A stretch of DNA of 64,000 bases, from contig NZ_JACBFD010000008.1 of the NCBI RefSeq assembly GCF_013391405.1, forward strand, positions 48,001-112,000, given 5' to 3'. The notes under the pieces were generated by a model. That model was not told the DNA's origin, did not search any database, and worked only from the letters and a program-made list of their open reading frames with translations. Source of the stretch: Staphylococcus sp. GSSP0090. GTDB taxonomy: Bacteria > Bacillota > Bacilli > Staphylococcales > Staphylococcaceae. Both the position numbers and the translations under genes were made by a program. Shown here in pieces: positions 30,339 through 38,266 of this stretch (positions within the stretch are counted from its first letter, which is position 1; the number at the start of each line of letters is the position of its first letter).

Positions 30339-31091
30339 ATGTCTCGTTTATGGGTGTCCATATTAACATTAGTTATTTATGGCTTAGCTCAATTTGGTGT
30401 TGTTTTGTTACACATGGCTGGCCTATTTAACAATCTAAGTAGCAAAGAACTTGTCTTTGCTAATATATACACACAAGTTGGATTATTTATTATAGCGGCA
30501 ATATTAATAATTATTATCAATAACTTTATTTCTAATCCTACCCGATTAGAGCAACAAACAAAAGAAAAGAAACGCTACGTTATTGGTTGGGCCTTTGTTG
30601 GTTATTTCGTGGTCATGGTTTATCAAGTACTCGCAGGCATGATTAATATGTATGTCTTTGGTGCACCTCAATCAAGTCCAAATACTGAAAGATTGATGAA
30701 AGTTGCACAAGAAATTCCACTATTTATCATATTAATTTCGATTGTAGGACCTATACTTGAAGAGTTTGTTTTTAGGAAAGTTATTTTTGGTGAAATCTAT
30801 AATTTAATTAATTCAAACAAAACCATACGATTTTTAATTGCTGCCATTGTAAGTTCTATTATATTTAGTGCAGCACACGCAGATCCATCATTTTTTATAA
30901 TTTATTTTGGTATGGGATTCATTTTCTCTGCATTATATGTATATACCAAAAGAATTTGGGTTCCTATCTTAGTACACATGATGCAAAATGGATTCGTAGT
31001 CATCATACAAGTACTTGTTGGCCCCGAAAAAATAAAAGAACTTCAAGAATCAACATCATTCATATTCAATCTTTTATTTTTAATAATATAA
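30339..31091 (+). CDS. mroQ: CPBP/Abi intramembrane protease MroQ
   Basis: A 250-residue membrane protein of the CAAX protease and bacteriocin-processing family. Diagnostic motifs are EEFVFRKVIF (EExxxR, about residues 145-154), FSAAHA (about 182-187) and HMMQNGFV (HxxxN near 224). S. aureus MroQ is a membrane protease needed for full agr output, reported to act on pheromone maturation or export. Its place beside sdrH and 4 kb from agr is conserved. GGAGGT precedes ATG 30339. Confidence 0.9.
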   Translation: MSRLWVSILTLVIYGLAQFGVVLLHMAGLFNNLSSKELVFANIYTQVGLFIIAAILIIIINNFISNPTRLEQQTKEKKRYVIGWAFVGYFVVMVYQVLAGMINMYVFGAPQSSPNTERLMKVAQEIPLFIILISIVGPILEEFVFRKVIFGEIYNLINSNKTIRFLIAAIVSSIIFSAAHADPSFFIIYFGMGFIFSALYVYTKRIWVPILVHMMQNGFVVIIQVLVGPEKIKELQESTSFIFNLLFLII

Positions 31092-31096
31092 ATATA

Positions 31097-31136
31097 AAGG
31101 GAAGTACGTGCGAGTTATCTCATACGTACTTCCCTT
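31097..31136. terminator. Bidirectional terminator, mroQ / sdrH
   Basis: AAGGGAAGTACGT / ACGTACTTCCCTT hairpin between convergent genes with suitable flanks. Confidence 0.85.
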
Positions 31137-31145
31137 TTGTATATC

Positions 31146-32810
31146 TTACTTTAATTTGTCATTCTTACGTCGAACAAAGTATCCAACGACGACACCAACA
31201 AAAATAATAAGCATTGCTGTGATCAAAGCAAATAAAGTTCTTTCAAATTTCACTTGAATTGTATCACTAGCCTCTTTATCTTTTGTATGCGTCATCTCTT
31301 CATCACTACTAGTATGATATTCATACTTACCTGTAGCATTTTTATTCTCAGGTTTCTTCAAATCTGGCATTGAGCCGATATCACCAGTGATTAAAGCCAA
31401 TACTTGTTTATCTAAATTTTTATAATAATCTCTTGATTTCAATGGATTAAAATATTGAAATTTAAAATAATTCGTACCTTTTTGTAATTCATTTAAAAAT
31501 GCATTATCAGCAAAATTTTGTGTTCTTAAAACGGATGAAATTTCATCATCAGAAACGTTTTTCTTATTATTGCCTAATTGTTTAATTTGATTTAATACGA
31601 ATGGGTTATATTTAAAAGAACCTGTTGTCATTTGATTAAATCGATTGATTAATTCATGTTCATGTGTGTCTTTATTTTGCTCATTTCCTGTTCCTAGATT
31701 AATAGACGTTTGATTAATATGATTCTGTTCTGACATATATTGTTCATCGTTTGATTGGTTATGTGTTTCTGTACTAGATGCGTTACCAGTCCCACCATTA
31801 GATTTATTTGAATTACTTGATGTTATTGCATTACCACCTGAATGATTAGGTTTTTCTGACTCTCCAGAAGTTCCATTGCCATTATTAGGGTGGTCTGGTT
31901 TTACATTTTCTTCACCTTGGTTATTAGGATTGTTGGGTTTGTCTGATCCTCCATTGTTATTACCTGAGTGGTTGGGATCTTCACTTCCTCCACCTTGGTT
32001 ATTAGGTTTGTTGGGTTTGCCTGATCCTCCATTGTTATTACCTGAATTGTTGGGATCTTCGCTACCCCCGCCTTGGTTATTAGGATTGTCTGGTTTGCCT
32101 GATCCTCCATCGCTATTACCTGCGTGGTTGGAATCTTCGCTTTCTCCGCCTTGATTATTAGGGTTGTTGGGCTTTCCTGATCCTTCATCATTATTTCCTG
32201 TTTGGTTGGAATCTTCGTTTTCCTCACTTTGGTTTTCCGGTTTGCCTGATCCTTCGTCATTACTATCTGCGGAGTTGGAACCTTCGCTATCTCCATCCTG
32301 ATTGCTGGAGCTATCTGATCCTCCATCATTATTTCCTGTTTGGTTGGAATCTTCGCTACCCTCGCCTTGGTTGCTGGCGTTATCTTGATTTTCTGTTGAT
32401 TGTTCTTCTTCTTTTCCACCTTGGTCATCTGGATTTTCCGTTGACTGCTCTTCTTTTTCGTTTTGCTTATCTGAGTCTTTTGTTGATGGCACTTCGTCGT
32501 TCACTTCATTTGTTTTTTCAGTATCTTCAGTAGTATCAGTTTGACTATCAGATACTTTTTGATTGCTAGGAAGTGACTTTTTATTAAAACGGTCCGTTTC
32601 GCTATCTTGCCTATTATTATCTGTATTTTCGTCATCTCTATTTAATACACCCGACTGATTATTCATCTCTGATTGACGCTTATTTTGCACACCTTTATCT
32701 GCATCGCTATTTTGCTGTTCAGTTGCTTCCGTCGGATGTGCAACTAAAGACGTACTTAAAGCAATTGCAAAAGATGAAATCACAAACTTATGAGTAATAT
32801 GCCGCTTCAA
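31146..32810 (-). CDS. sdrH: Surface-associated repeat protein SdrH
   Basis: A 554-residue protein. It has a signal peptide (residues about 1-29), a long disordered region rich in Asn, Gly, Ser, Asp and Glu (about 30-365) and a folded conserved domain (FNQMTTGSFKYNPFVLNQI … FQYFNPLKSRDYYKNLD … GDIGSMPDLKKPE). It ends in a C-terminal transmembrane helix and a basic tail (YFVRRKNDKLK), with no LPXTG sortase motif. The conserved domain identifies SdrH. The S. aureus protein is shorter as I remember it (about 420) and has Pro-Asp-rich repeats. TTG 32810 follows GGAGGTGA. Its genetic partner is MroQ. Confidence 0.88.
   Translation of the reverse strand: MKRHITHKFVISSFAIALSTSLVAHPTEATEQQNSDADKGVQNKRQSEMNNQSGVLNRDDENTDNNRQDSETDRFNKKSLPSNQKVSDSQTDTTEDTEKTNEVNDEVPSTKDSDKQNEKEEQSTENPDDQGGKEEEQSTENQDNASNQGEGSEDSNQTGNNDGGSDSSSNQDGDSEGSNSADSNDEGSGKPENQSEENEDSNQTGNNDEGSGKPNNPNNQGGESEDSNHAGNSDGGSGKPDNPNNQGGGSEDPNNSGNNNGGSGKPNKPNNQGGGSEDPNHSGNNNGGSDKPNNPNNQGEENVKPDHPNNGNGTSGESEKPNHSGGNAITSSNSNKSNGGTGNASSTETHNQSNDEQYMSEQNHINQTSINLGTGNEQNKDTHEHELINRFNQMTTGSFKYNPFVLNQIKQLGNNKKNVSDDEISSVLRTQNFADNAFLNELQKGTNYFKFQYFNPLKSRDYYKNLDKQVLALITGDIGSMPDLKKPENKNATGKYEYHTSSDEEMTHTKDKEASDTIQVKFERTLFALITAMLIIFVGVVVGYFVRRKNDKLK
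31915..32227 (-). repeat. 78-bp tandem repeats in sdrH
   Basis: The marker CCTTG(G/A)TTATTAGG recurs at 31915, 31993, 32071 and 32149, exactly 78 bases apart, so four units encode 26-residue repeats of the form GGSGKPNNPNNQGGGSEDPN. Degenerate Asp/Ser/Asn-rich units extend further towards the N-terminus. The repeats create long spurious open frames on both strands. Confidence 0.9.
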
Positions 32811-33004
32811 ATCATCACCTCCATTAAAAAAATAACTATATTTATGTATAGTATATAGAAAATACTATACTTTTTCATTAAAATTTGATTTTTGAAAGAA
32901 AATATTAATCCTTTTGAAATTTTATGTAAAATCCTATTTACAAACTAAGATATAATAATTATACTAGGTATATATAATAAATTGATTTGAAGGAGATATT
33001 TCAT

Positions 33005-33634
33005 ATGGGCTTATTTACAAAAAATGCTTCAACACTAGAAACTTTTCAAAATGCACTTGAATCAAGACGTTCTATTTACAGTTTAGAAAAAGAAATTTCT
33101 ATATCTGATAGAGAAGTTGAGGATATCATTGAACATGCAATCAAACATGTACCATCTTCATTTAACTCACAATCTACACGTATCGTCTTGTTATTAAATG
33201 AGAATCATGATAAATTTTGGGACATTGCTAAAAGAGAACTTAAAAATGCTATGGGCCCTGATCGCGAATTCCAAGCAACTGCTGACAAAATTGATAACTT
33301 TAAACATTCACATGGTACAGTCCTATACTTTGAAGACCAAGATGTTGTTGAAGGATTACAAAATCAAATGCCAAACTATGCTGAGAACTTTGCAATTTGG
33401 TCTACTCAAACAAATGCAATGCACCAATTTGCTATTTGGACAGCATTAGGAACAAAAGGTATTGGCGCGTCATTACAACATTATAATCCGCTTGTAGACG
33501 TTGCAGTTACAGAAGCTTTCGAGATTCCTAAGACATGGAAACTTGTTGCACAAATGCCATTTGGTAACATCCGTGATGAAGCTGGAGAAAAAGCATTCCA
33601 AGATGTTAATGAGCGTTTCTTAGTTAGAAAATAA
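33005..33634 (+). CDS. Nitroreductase-family protein
   Basis: A 209-residue FMN-dependent nitroreductase-fold protein. The N-terminal SRRSIYSL motif and HVPSSFNSQSTR (residues about 41-52) contact FMN phosphate. GIGASLQHYNPL and KLVAQMPFG complete the fold. It resembles the YdgI/YodC group. The natural electron acceptor is unknown. ATG 33005 follows AAGGAGA; the upstream in-frame TTG at 32987 is the ribosome site itself. Confidence 0.87.
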   Translation: MGLFTKNASTLETFQNALESRRSIYSLEKEISISDREVEDIIEHAIKHVPSSFNSQSTRIVLLLNENHDKFWDIAKRELKNAMGPDREFQATADKIDNFKHSHGTVLYFEDQDVVEGLQNQMPNYAENFAIWSTQTNAMHQFAIWTALGTKGIGASLQHYNPLVDVAVTEAFEIPKTWKLVAQMPFGNIRDEAGEKAFQDVNERFLVRK

Positions 33635-33671
33635 TTAATTAACAAGCGATTTATCGTTTTTTATAAATTAC

Positions 33672-33710
33672 ACAAGGTTTGGACATAGATACATATTGTC
33701 CAAACCTTGT
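33672..33710 (+). terminator. Terminator after the nitroreductase-family gene
   Basis: ACAAGGTTTGGACA / TGTCCAAACCTTGT stem followed by TTTTTTAT. Confidence 0.85.
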
Positions 33711-33809
33711 TTTTTATTTGCTAAATGATTCATTCTAAACCGTACTTATTTTGAGTTAACAGAAATTTTTTAGTATATTAAGATAAACAGCTTTTAAGGG
33801 GCGATAAAT

Positions 33810-34595
33810 ATGAATATAGAGATTTTTCAATTTAAAGTAGAACCCGCAAACACAGAATTAAATGAAGAAACAATTGCGACATGGTTTTCTAACTATGTGA
33901 CTTCAGAAACGGATGTTGTCGTATTACCAGAAATGTGGAACAACGGATACACCCTACCACAACTTCAAGCATTATCTGATAACCAATTATCTCGCAGTTA
34001 TGAATTTATCTCTAAGCTCGCAATTAAATATGACGTTGATGTGATAGCTGGATCTGTTTCAAATAATAAAAATAATGACGTCTATAATACTGCTTTTGCA
34101 GTTTCAAAAGAAGGAAAGCTTTTGAACAGCTACGATAAAGTACACTTAGTGCCTATGTTGAATGAACCTAGCTTTTTAAATGCGGGCAACGCTGTACCTG
34201 AACCATTCACCTTATCGAATGGTACTAACGTCACACAAATTATTTGTTACGATTTACGATTTCCTGAGTTATTACGTTATCCAGCACGTATGGATGCGCA
34301 AATTGCCTTTTATGTCGCTCAGTGGCCATTAGTAAGATTAGATCATTGGATTTCATTATTAAAAGCACGTGCTATTGAAAATGATATGTATGTCATTGGA
34401 TGTAATGGTTGTGGTGATGATGGTCAAACAGAATACGCAGGTAATTCTATTGTCATTAATCCTAATGGGGAAATCTTATCACAATTAGGTTATAAACCTG
34501 ATCACATCACTTGTGAAATCGATTTAGATGAAGTTGCCAAACAACGAGAGTCTATCCCAGTGTTTAAAAATTTACGTCCAAATTTATATAAATAA
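33810..34595 (+). CDS. Nitrilase-superfamily amidase
   Basis: A 261-residue carbon-nitrogen hydrolase. The Glu-Lys-Cys triad is visible: Glu in VVVLPEMWNNGY (about residue 43), Lys in YDKVHLVPM (about 110) and Cys in IICYDLRFPE (about 146). The sequence fits the omega-amidase/YafV branch, which deamidates alpha-keto-glutaramate-type compounds; this is inferred. It is the conserved neighbour of RNAIII and shares its terminator from the other side. Confidence 0.88.
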   Translation: MNIEIFQFKVEPANTELNEETIATWFSNYVTSETDVVVLPEMWNNGYTLPQLQALSDNQLSRSYEFISKLAIKYDVDVIAGSVSNNKNNDVYNTAFAVSKEGKLLNSYDKVHLVPMLNEPSFLNAGNAVPEPFTLSNGTNVTQIICYDLRFPELLRYPARMDAQIAFYVAQWPLVRLDHWISLLKARAIENDMYVIGCNGCGDDGQTEYAGNSIVINPNGEILSQLGYKPDHITCEIDLDEVAKQRESIPVFKNLRPNLYK

Positions 34596-34602
34596 TAAAA
34601 AA

Positions 34603-34627
34603 CCGTGAGCTTGGGAGGGACTCACGG
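34603..34627. terminator. RNAIII terminator (hairpin 14), shared with the nitrilase gene
   Basis: CCGTGAG / CTCACGG stem with a loop carrying CCCTCCC on the RNAIII strand, and T-runs on both sides. The same hairpin ends RNAIII in S. aureus and supplies a regulatory loop. Confidence 0.9.
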
Positions 34628-34895
34628 TTTTTTATAACTTATTATTAAGGGAATGTTTTTACAGTTATTTCTCTATCTATTTTTGGGGATGTTATTAATT
34701 ATGAAAAAATTTAGTGAATTTACCGATTTAAAATGATAAATTGAATGATGTTTACGATAGCTTACATGTTAAAACTTTAAATTGTCTCTGTTATAGACAA
34801 TGTTAAAATGTTATTTGAATTGAGACTGGGAATGTTCTACAAATTCAAATTAGGGATTGCTTAATTTACTTAAGCGCGTTGTGTACCTGAAAGTA

Positions 34896-34940
34896 TTATT
34901 TTACGAAATCACTAATTACTGCTGAGAAATGGTTTGTCAC
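34896..34940 (-). CDS. hld: Delta-hemolysin remnant, 14 codons
   Basis: Within RNAIII a GTG at 34940, eight bases after GAGGAGG, opens the frame MTNHFSAVISDFVK then TAA. It aligns without gaps to the first 14 residues of S. aureus delta-toxin (MAQDIISTIGDLVK); the stop replaces Trp15 of that 26-residue peptide. The downstream sequence no longer encodes the amphipathic second half. An ATG two codons earlier is immediately followed by TAG. So the toxin is either lost or reduced to a 14-mer. I am sure of the reading frame in the given sequence, less sure whether any peptide is made. Confidence 0.7.
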   Translation of the reverse strand: MTNHFSAVISDFVK

Positions 34941-35198
34941 TACATCAGCCTCCTCTTGTTTGTAATCAATTAATTGAAAAAAACGAATACTAATTTTTGT
35001 AACTATAACAACTATACGAAGAAAGTACAGTTACAATGATCAGTGTGTTAATTAGACCCCTGCTCAAAAGTCTAATCAACTTCATCATTCAAACAAAAAT
35101 TTCAAACAAAATTTGATTAAATGATTTGTAAAATGTAATCACTTCTTTGTGATACAACTATATTTAACCATGATTTTTCTATTTTAAGTCAAAAATTC

Positions 35199-35228
35199 CC
35201 TAACTCGTCAAAATTCATTCCTAAATGT
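35199..35228 (-). promoter_or_regulatory. AgrA boxes of promoter P3 (RNAIII)
   Basis: On the minus strand ACATTTAGG (35228-35220) and CGAGTTAGG (35207-35199) lie 21 bases apart, the spacing of AgrA direct repeats. Both are weaker matches to ACAGTTAAG than the P2 boxes. The -10 candidate TTAAAT is 40 bases downstream of the second box start, mirroring P2. Confidence 0.75.
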
Positions 35229-35268
35229 TTTTGAAAATATGATAAAATTAGTCAGATAAGTGTTTTAA

Positions 35269-35335
35269 ACAGTTAGGAATTCAAAATATACAGTTAAGCA
35301 ATAAGACGCATAAAACTTAATTATAATTGTATAAT
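35269..35335 (+). promoter_or_regulatory. AgrA boxes and promoter P2 (agrBDCA)
   Basis: ACAGTTAGG (35269-35277) and ACAGTTAAG (35290-35298) form a 21-base-spaced direct repeat, and TATAAT at 35330-35335 is the -10. This is the canonical AgrA-activated promoter that closes the positive feedback loop. Confidence 0.9.
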
Positions 35336-35357
35336 ACGAGTAAGGAGAGAAACCAAT

Positions 35358-35927
35358 ATGGTAAATTTTATAGATACTAAAATAGACAATTTTGCAAAAC
35401 AACTGCAACAACGAAATGACTTAGATCATATTGAATATTTAAAAATGCGTCTAGGTATGCAAGTTGTCGTTAGTAATATTCTAAAAACAATTGTTATTTA
35501 CGGGGTTTCTATCCTTTGCCATCTCTTTTTATACACACTAACTGTACATTTATCGTTTTTTTTAATTAGACATTATGCTCACGGAGCACATGCCAAAAAT
35601 TCTTTTGCTTGTTATTTAGAAAGCCTATTTTATTTTGTTTTACTTCCTTGGATTGTTGGGTATATGGGAGTGTCGTCTTTGATAATGTACCCATTAGCCT
35701 TAATCGGGTTATTAGTGCTTATAAAATACGCACCATCTGCTACTAGAAAGCAACCAATCCCACAACGTCTTAGAAGAGGCAAGAAAATTAAAACAATTAT
35801 TGCAGCCGTAGTATTATTGGTAATTTCTCTATTTTTAAATGAACCCTATCAACAGCTTATGTTATTAGGGATTGTTATTATTTCTATCTTGCAATTCCCA
35901 ATACTTTTCCCTAAGGAGGATAATTAA
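35358..35927 (+). CDS. agrB: AgrB, pheromone-processing membrane endopeptidase
   Basis: A 189-residue integral membrane cysteine protease that cuts AgrD at its C-terminal side and forms the thiolactone intermediate. Catalytic residues lie in RHYAHGAHAKNSFACYL: His78 and Cys85 by alignment to S. aureus His77 and Cys84. There are four or more hydrophobic segments and a basic patch RKQPIPQRLRRGKK. AAGGAGA precedes ATG 35358. The stop is two bases from agrD. Sequence divergence from S. aureus AgrB is expected because it must match its own AgrD. Confidence 0.95.
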   Translation: MVNFIDTKIDNFAKQLQQRNDLDHIEYLKMRLGMQVVVSNILKTIVIYGVSILCHLFLYTLTVHLSFFLIRHYAHGAHAKNSFACYLESLFYFVLLPWIVGYMGVSSLIMYPLALIGLLVLIKYAPSATRKQPIPQRLRRGKKIKTIIAAVVLLVISLFLNEPYQQLMLLGIVIISILQFPILFPKEDN

Positions 35928-35929
35928 TT

Positions 35930-36067
35930 ATGAATATTTTTGAATCTATCTTAAACTTTATCGCTAAATTCTTTGCTGTTATTGGAGCTATATCTGGAAT
36001 GAAACCTTGTAGTGGTTTTGTAGATGAGCCAGAAGTGCCAAAAGAATTAACTAATCTTTATGAATAA
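35930..36067 (+). CDS. agrD: AgrD pheromone precursor, novel core
   Basis: A 45-residue precursor. The N-terminal amphipathic helix (MNIFESILNFIAKFFAVIGA) targets the membrane. The core region ISGMKPCSGFV follows, then the acidic recognition tail DEPEVPKELTNLYE that AgrB requires. The thiolactone should join Cys27 to the carboxyl of Val31, giving the ring C-S-G-F-V with an N-terminal tail of undetermined length (for example M-K-P). This differs from S. aureus types I-IV. Ribosome site AAGGAGG is optimal. Confidence 0.93.
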   Translation: MNIFESILNFIAKFFAVIGAISGMKPCSGFVDEPEVPKELTNLYE

Positions 36068-36096
36068 AAGTTTCTAATGTAGAAAGTGTGTATAAA

Positions 36097-37392
36097 ATGG
36101 AAGTTTTAAATTCAGTGTTTTTATCATTATTACAAGCTATAATACTATTTTTTAATATTAAGCTTATAAATGGTATGAATTATACTAAAAGGGATTATAT
36201 TTCGATTGCTGGGATTATAATCCCTTCTACTATTTTATTTATCTATTTTGATACTAAAGTAGTGTTTTTCCTATTTTTCACTAGTATCATATTTATGTAT
36301 ATTAGAAGAAAATTTATTGGTATAGTGTCTGTGCTAATTTGCTTTTTTATTTTATATATGGCAAATTTCACAAGTGTATGGATTACCACTTTAATTGTTG
36401 ATTTAATAACAGTAAAATATGCATTTTCTATTTTTTTTATAGTTACATTTACAATTGCTTCTTTAGTTTATGCATATATCGCAAAGTTTTTCATTAATCA
36501 ATTATCATTTTCAGATTTATCATTAAATAAAATCTATCTAACATTAGTTAGTCTATTTTTATTAATAATTTTAGGTTTAATTTACTTTTATTTACCTAAT
36601 CGTATTATATCTTTTGGAGATGCAAAATTTCTATCAATAATATACGCTGTTATTATTATCACCACTGCAATTTTAATCATTACAATTTCTTTTAGTATTA
36701 TTCGCCAGATACAATACAAACGTAATATGCAAGAAATTGAGAACTACTATAAATATACGTTACAAATAGAAAAAATTAATCATGAGATGCGCAAATTCAG
36801 ACATGACTATGTCAACATCTTATCTACTTTATCTGATTTTATTAGAGAAGAAGATATGGATGGACTTAGAGATTATTTCCGATCTGAAATACTTCCTATG
36901 CAAGATAGCATGCAGATGAATGCGATTAAAATCAATGGTCTTGAGAACTTACATGTGCGAGAAATTAAAGGCTTATTAACTACTAAAATTATACAAGCAC
37001 AAGAAAAAAGTATCCGTATAAGTATCGAAGTTCCCGACCCAATTGAAAAAATTGAGGTACCTACGATTAATTTAAGTAGAATTATTGGTATTATTCTCGA
37101 TAATGCGATTGAGGCTTCAGAAAAAATTGAAGATGATCCATTAATCCGTATCGCTTTTATTAAAAATGAAGATGATTCTGTTATGTTCATCGTCATGAAT
37201 AAATGTGAACCTAACATGCCAAAAGTGCATACCCTTTTCCAAGAAAACTTTTCTACAAAAGGAAAAAATCGTGGTCTCGGTTTATCTACGCTAAAAGAAT
37301 TGACGGATTCCACAACAAATGTTTTATTAGATACAACAATAGATAATAACTACTTTATTCAAAAAGTAGAAATTCTAAATTCTGATTCATAA
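36097..37392 (+). CDS. agrC: AgrC, pheromone receptor histidine kinase
   Basis: A 431-residue HPK10-type sensor kinase. The first about 200 residues contain six or seven hydrophobic segments forming the pheromone sensor, which is poorly conserved with S. aureus. The kinase part is well conserved: the phospho-acceptor histidine, about residue 236, lies in MRKFRHDYVNIL, the N-box is ILDNAIEAS and the G-box is GKNRGLGLSTLKEL. ATG 36097 matches the family start; GTG 36088 is in frame but unlikely. The divergence of the sensor fits co-evolution with the unusual AgrD. Confidence 0.95.
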   Translation: MEVLNSVFLSLLQAIILFFNIKLINGMNYTKRDYISIAGIIIPSTILFIYFDTKVVFFLFFTSIIFMYIRRKFIGIVSVLICFFILYMANFTSVWITTLIVDLITVKYAFSIFFIVTFTIASLVYAYIAKFFINQLSFSDLSLNKIYLTLVSLFLLIILGLIYFYLPNRIISFGDAKFLSIIYAVIIITTAILIITISFSIIRQIQYKRNMQEIENYYKYTLQIEKINHEMRKFRHDYVNILSTLSDFIREEDMDGLRDYFRSEILPMQDSMQMNAIKINGLENLHVREIKGLLTTKIIQAQEKSIRISIEVPDPIEKIEVPTINLSRIIGIILDNAIEASEKIEDDPLIRIAFIKNEDDSVMFIVMNKCEPNMPKVHTLFQENFSTKGKNRGLGLSTLKELTDSTTNVLLDTTIDNNYFIQKVEILNSDS

Positions 37393-37404
37393 GGATGTGT
37401 AACT

Positions 37405-38121
37405 ATGAAAATATTCATTTGTGAAGATGATGAAAGACAACGTGAGCATATGGTTTCTATAATCAATAACTACATCATGATTGAAGAAAAACCAATGGAA
37501 ATCGAAGTTGCCACTGCTGATCCTTATGACATCTTAGAACGTTCAAAGAATCTCAATGACATTGGTTGTTATTTTTTAGATATTCAACTTGAAGCTGACA
37601 TCAATGGTATCAAACTTGCTAGTGAGATTCGTAAACATGATCCTGTTGGTAATATCATCTTTGTTACGAGTCACAGTGAATTAACTTACCTAACATTTGT
37701 ATATAAGGTAGCCGCAATGGACTTCATTTTTAAAGATGATCCAGATGAACTAAAATCTAGAATCATTGACTGTCTTGAAACTTCTGAATCAAGATTGAAA
37801 CTCCTTTCAAAAGAAAGCAGTGTTGAAACAATTGAATTGAAACGTGGCAGTAACTCGATTTATGTTCAATATGATGATGTGATGTTCTTTGAATCGTCTA
37901 CAAAATCACATCGTTTGATTGCACATCTCGATAATCGTCAAATTGAGTTTTACGGTAATTTAAAGGAATTAGATCAACTCGATGAGCGATTTTTCAGATG
38001 TCATAATAGTTTTGTCATCAATAGACATAATATTGATTCTATCGATTCAAAGTCACGTGTTGTTTATTTTAAAAATAATGAACATTGCTATGCCTCTGTT
38101 AGAAACGTCAAAAAAATATAA
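37405..38121 (+). CDS. agrA: AgrA, response regulator
   Basis: A 238-residue response regulator with phospho-acceptor Asp59 in CYFLDIQL and the conserved Lys in FIFKDDPDEL. It ends in a LytTR DNA-binding domain (residues about 140-238, with RFFRCHNSFVINRHNIDSID). It is the most conserved agr protein here, near-identical in length and pattern to S. aureus AgrA, as expected for a protein that binds invariant boxes at P2 and P3. Confidence 0.97.
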   Translation: MKIFICEDDERQREHMVSIINNYIMIEEKPMEIEVATADPYDILERSKNLNDIGCYFLDIQLEADINGIKLASEIRKHDPVGNIIFVTSHSELTYLTFVYKVAAMDFIFKDDPDELKSRIIDCLETSESRLKLLSKESSVETIELKRGSNSIYVQYDDVMFFESSTKSHRLIAHLDNRQIEFYGNLKELDQLDERFFRCHNSFVINRHNIDSIDSKSRVVYFKNNEHCYASVRNVKKI

Positions 38122-38130
38122 TACATAAAA

Positions 38131-38170
38131 AAACCAAACCACTTGTCTATCACGACTTTTGGTTTGGTTT
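38131..38170 (+). terminator. Terminator after agrA
   Basis: AAACCAAACC / GGTTTGGTTT stem with T-run, 10 bases after the agrA stop. It may also serve as an upstream-reading stop for scrK. Confidence 0.8.
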
Positions 38171-38266
38171 TCTTTGATTTTGGAATAAATGAATTGAACT
38201 GTTGCATTATCAATATGAACAATCCATTTGGACGAGCATTTGTCCTTTGAATTACTTCAACAATCT

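Larger units (their letters stand above)
34596..35155 (-). ncRNA. RNAIII: RNAIII, agr effector RNA
   Basis: The 5' end (TATCACAAAGAAGTGAT) matches the first hairpin of S. aureus RNAIII, and the predicted start lies 52 bases downstream of the first base of the nearer AgrA box. The 3' domain is strongly conserved: CATGTAAGCTATCGTAAAC, CATAATTAATAACATCCCC, the Cys-like C-rich loops CATTCCC and CCCTCCCAAGC, and the final hairpin. These C-rich loops pair with the ribosome sites of targets such as spa and rot in S. aureus. The estimated length is about 560 bases, slightly over the 514 of S. aureus. The embedded delta-hemolysin frame is degenerate. Confidence 0.9.

Noticed and set aside
31876..32428. 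Long open frames on both strands within the sdrH repeat region.
   Set aside because: They arise from the 78-bp periodicity being a multiple of three; they have no ribosome sites and give low-complexity shadows.
34990..35088. A 32-residue frame inside RNAIII upstream of hld (starts MMKLIRLLSRG, hydrophobic).
   Set aside because: No ribosome-binding site before the ATG and no counterpart that I know of in other RNAIII molecules; probably chance in the structured leader.
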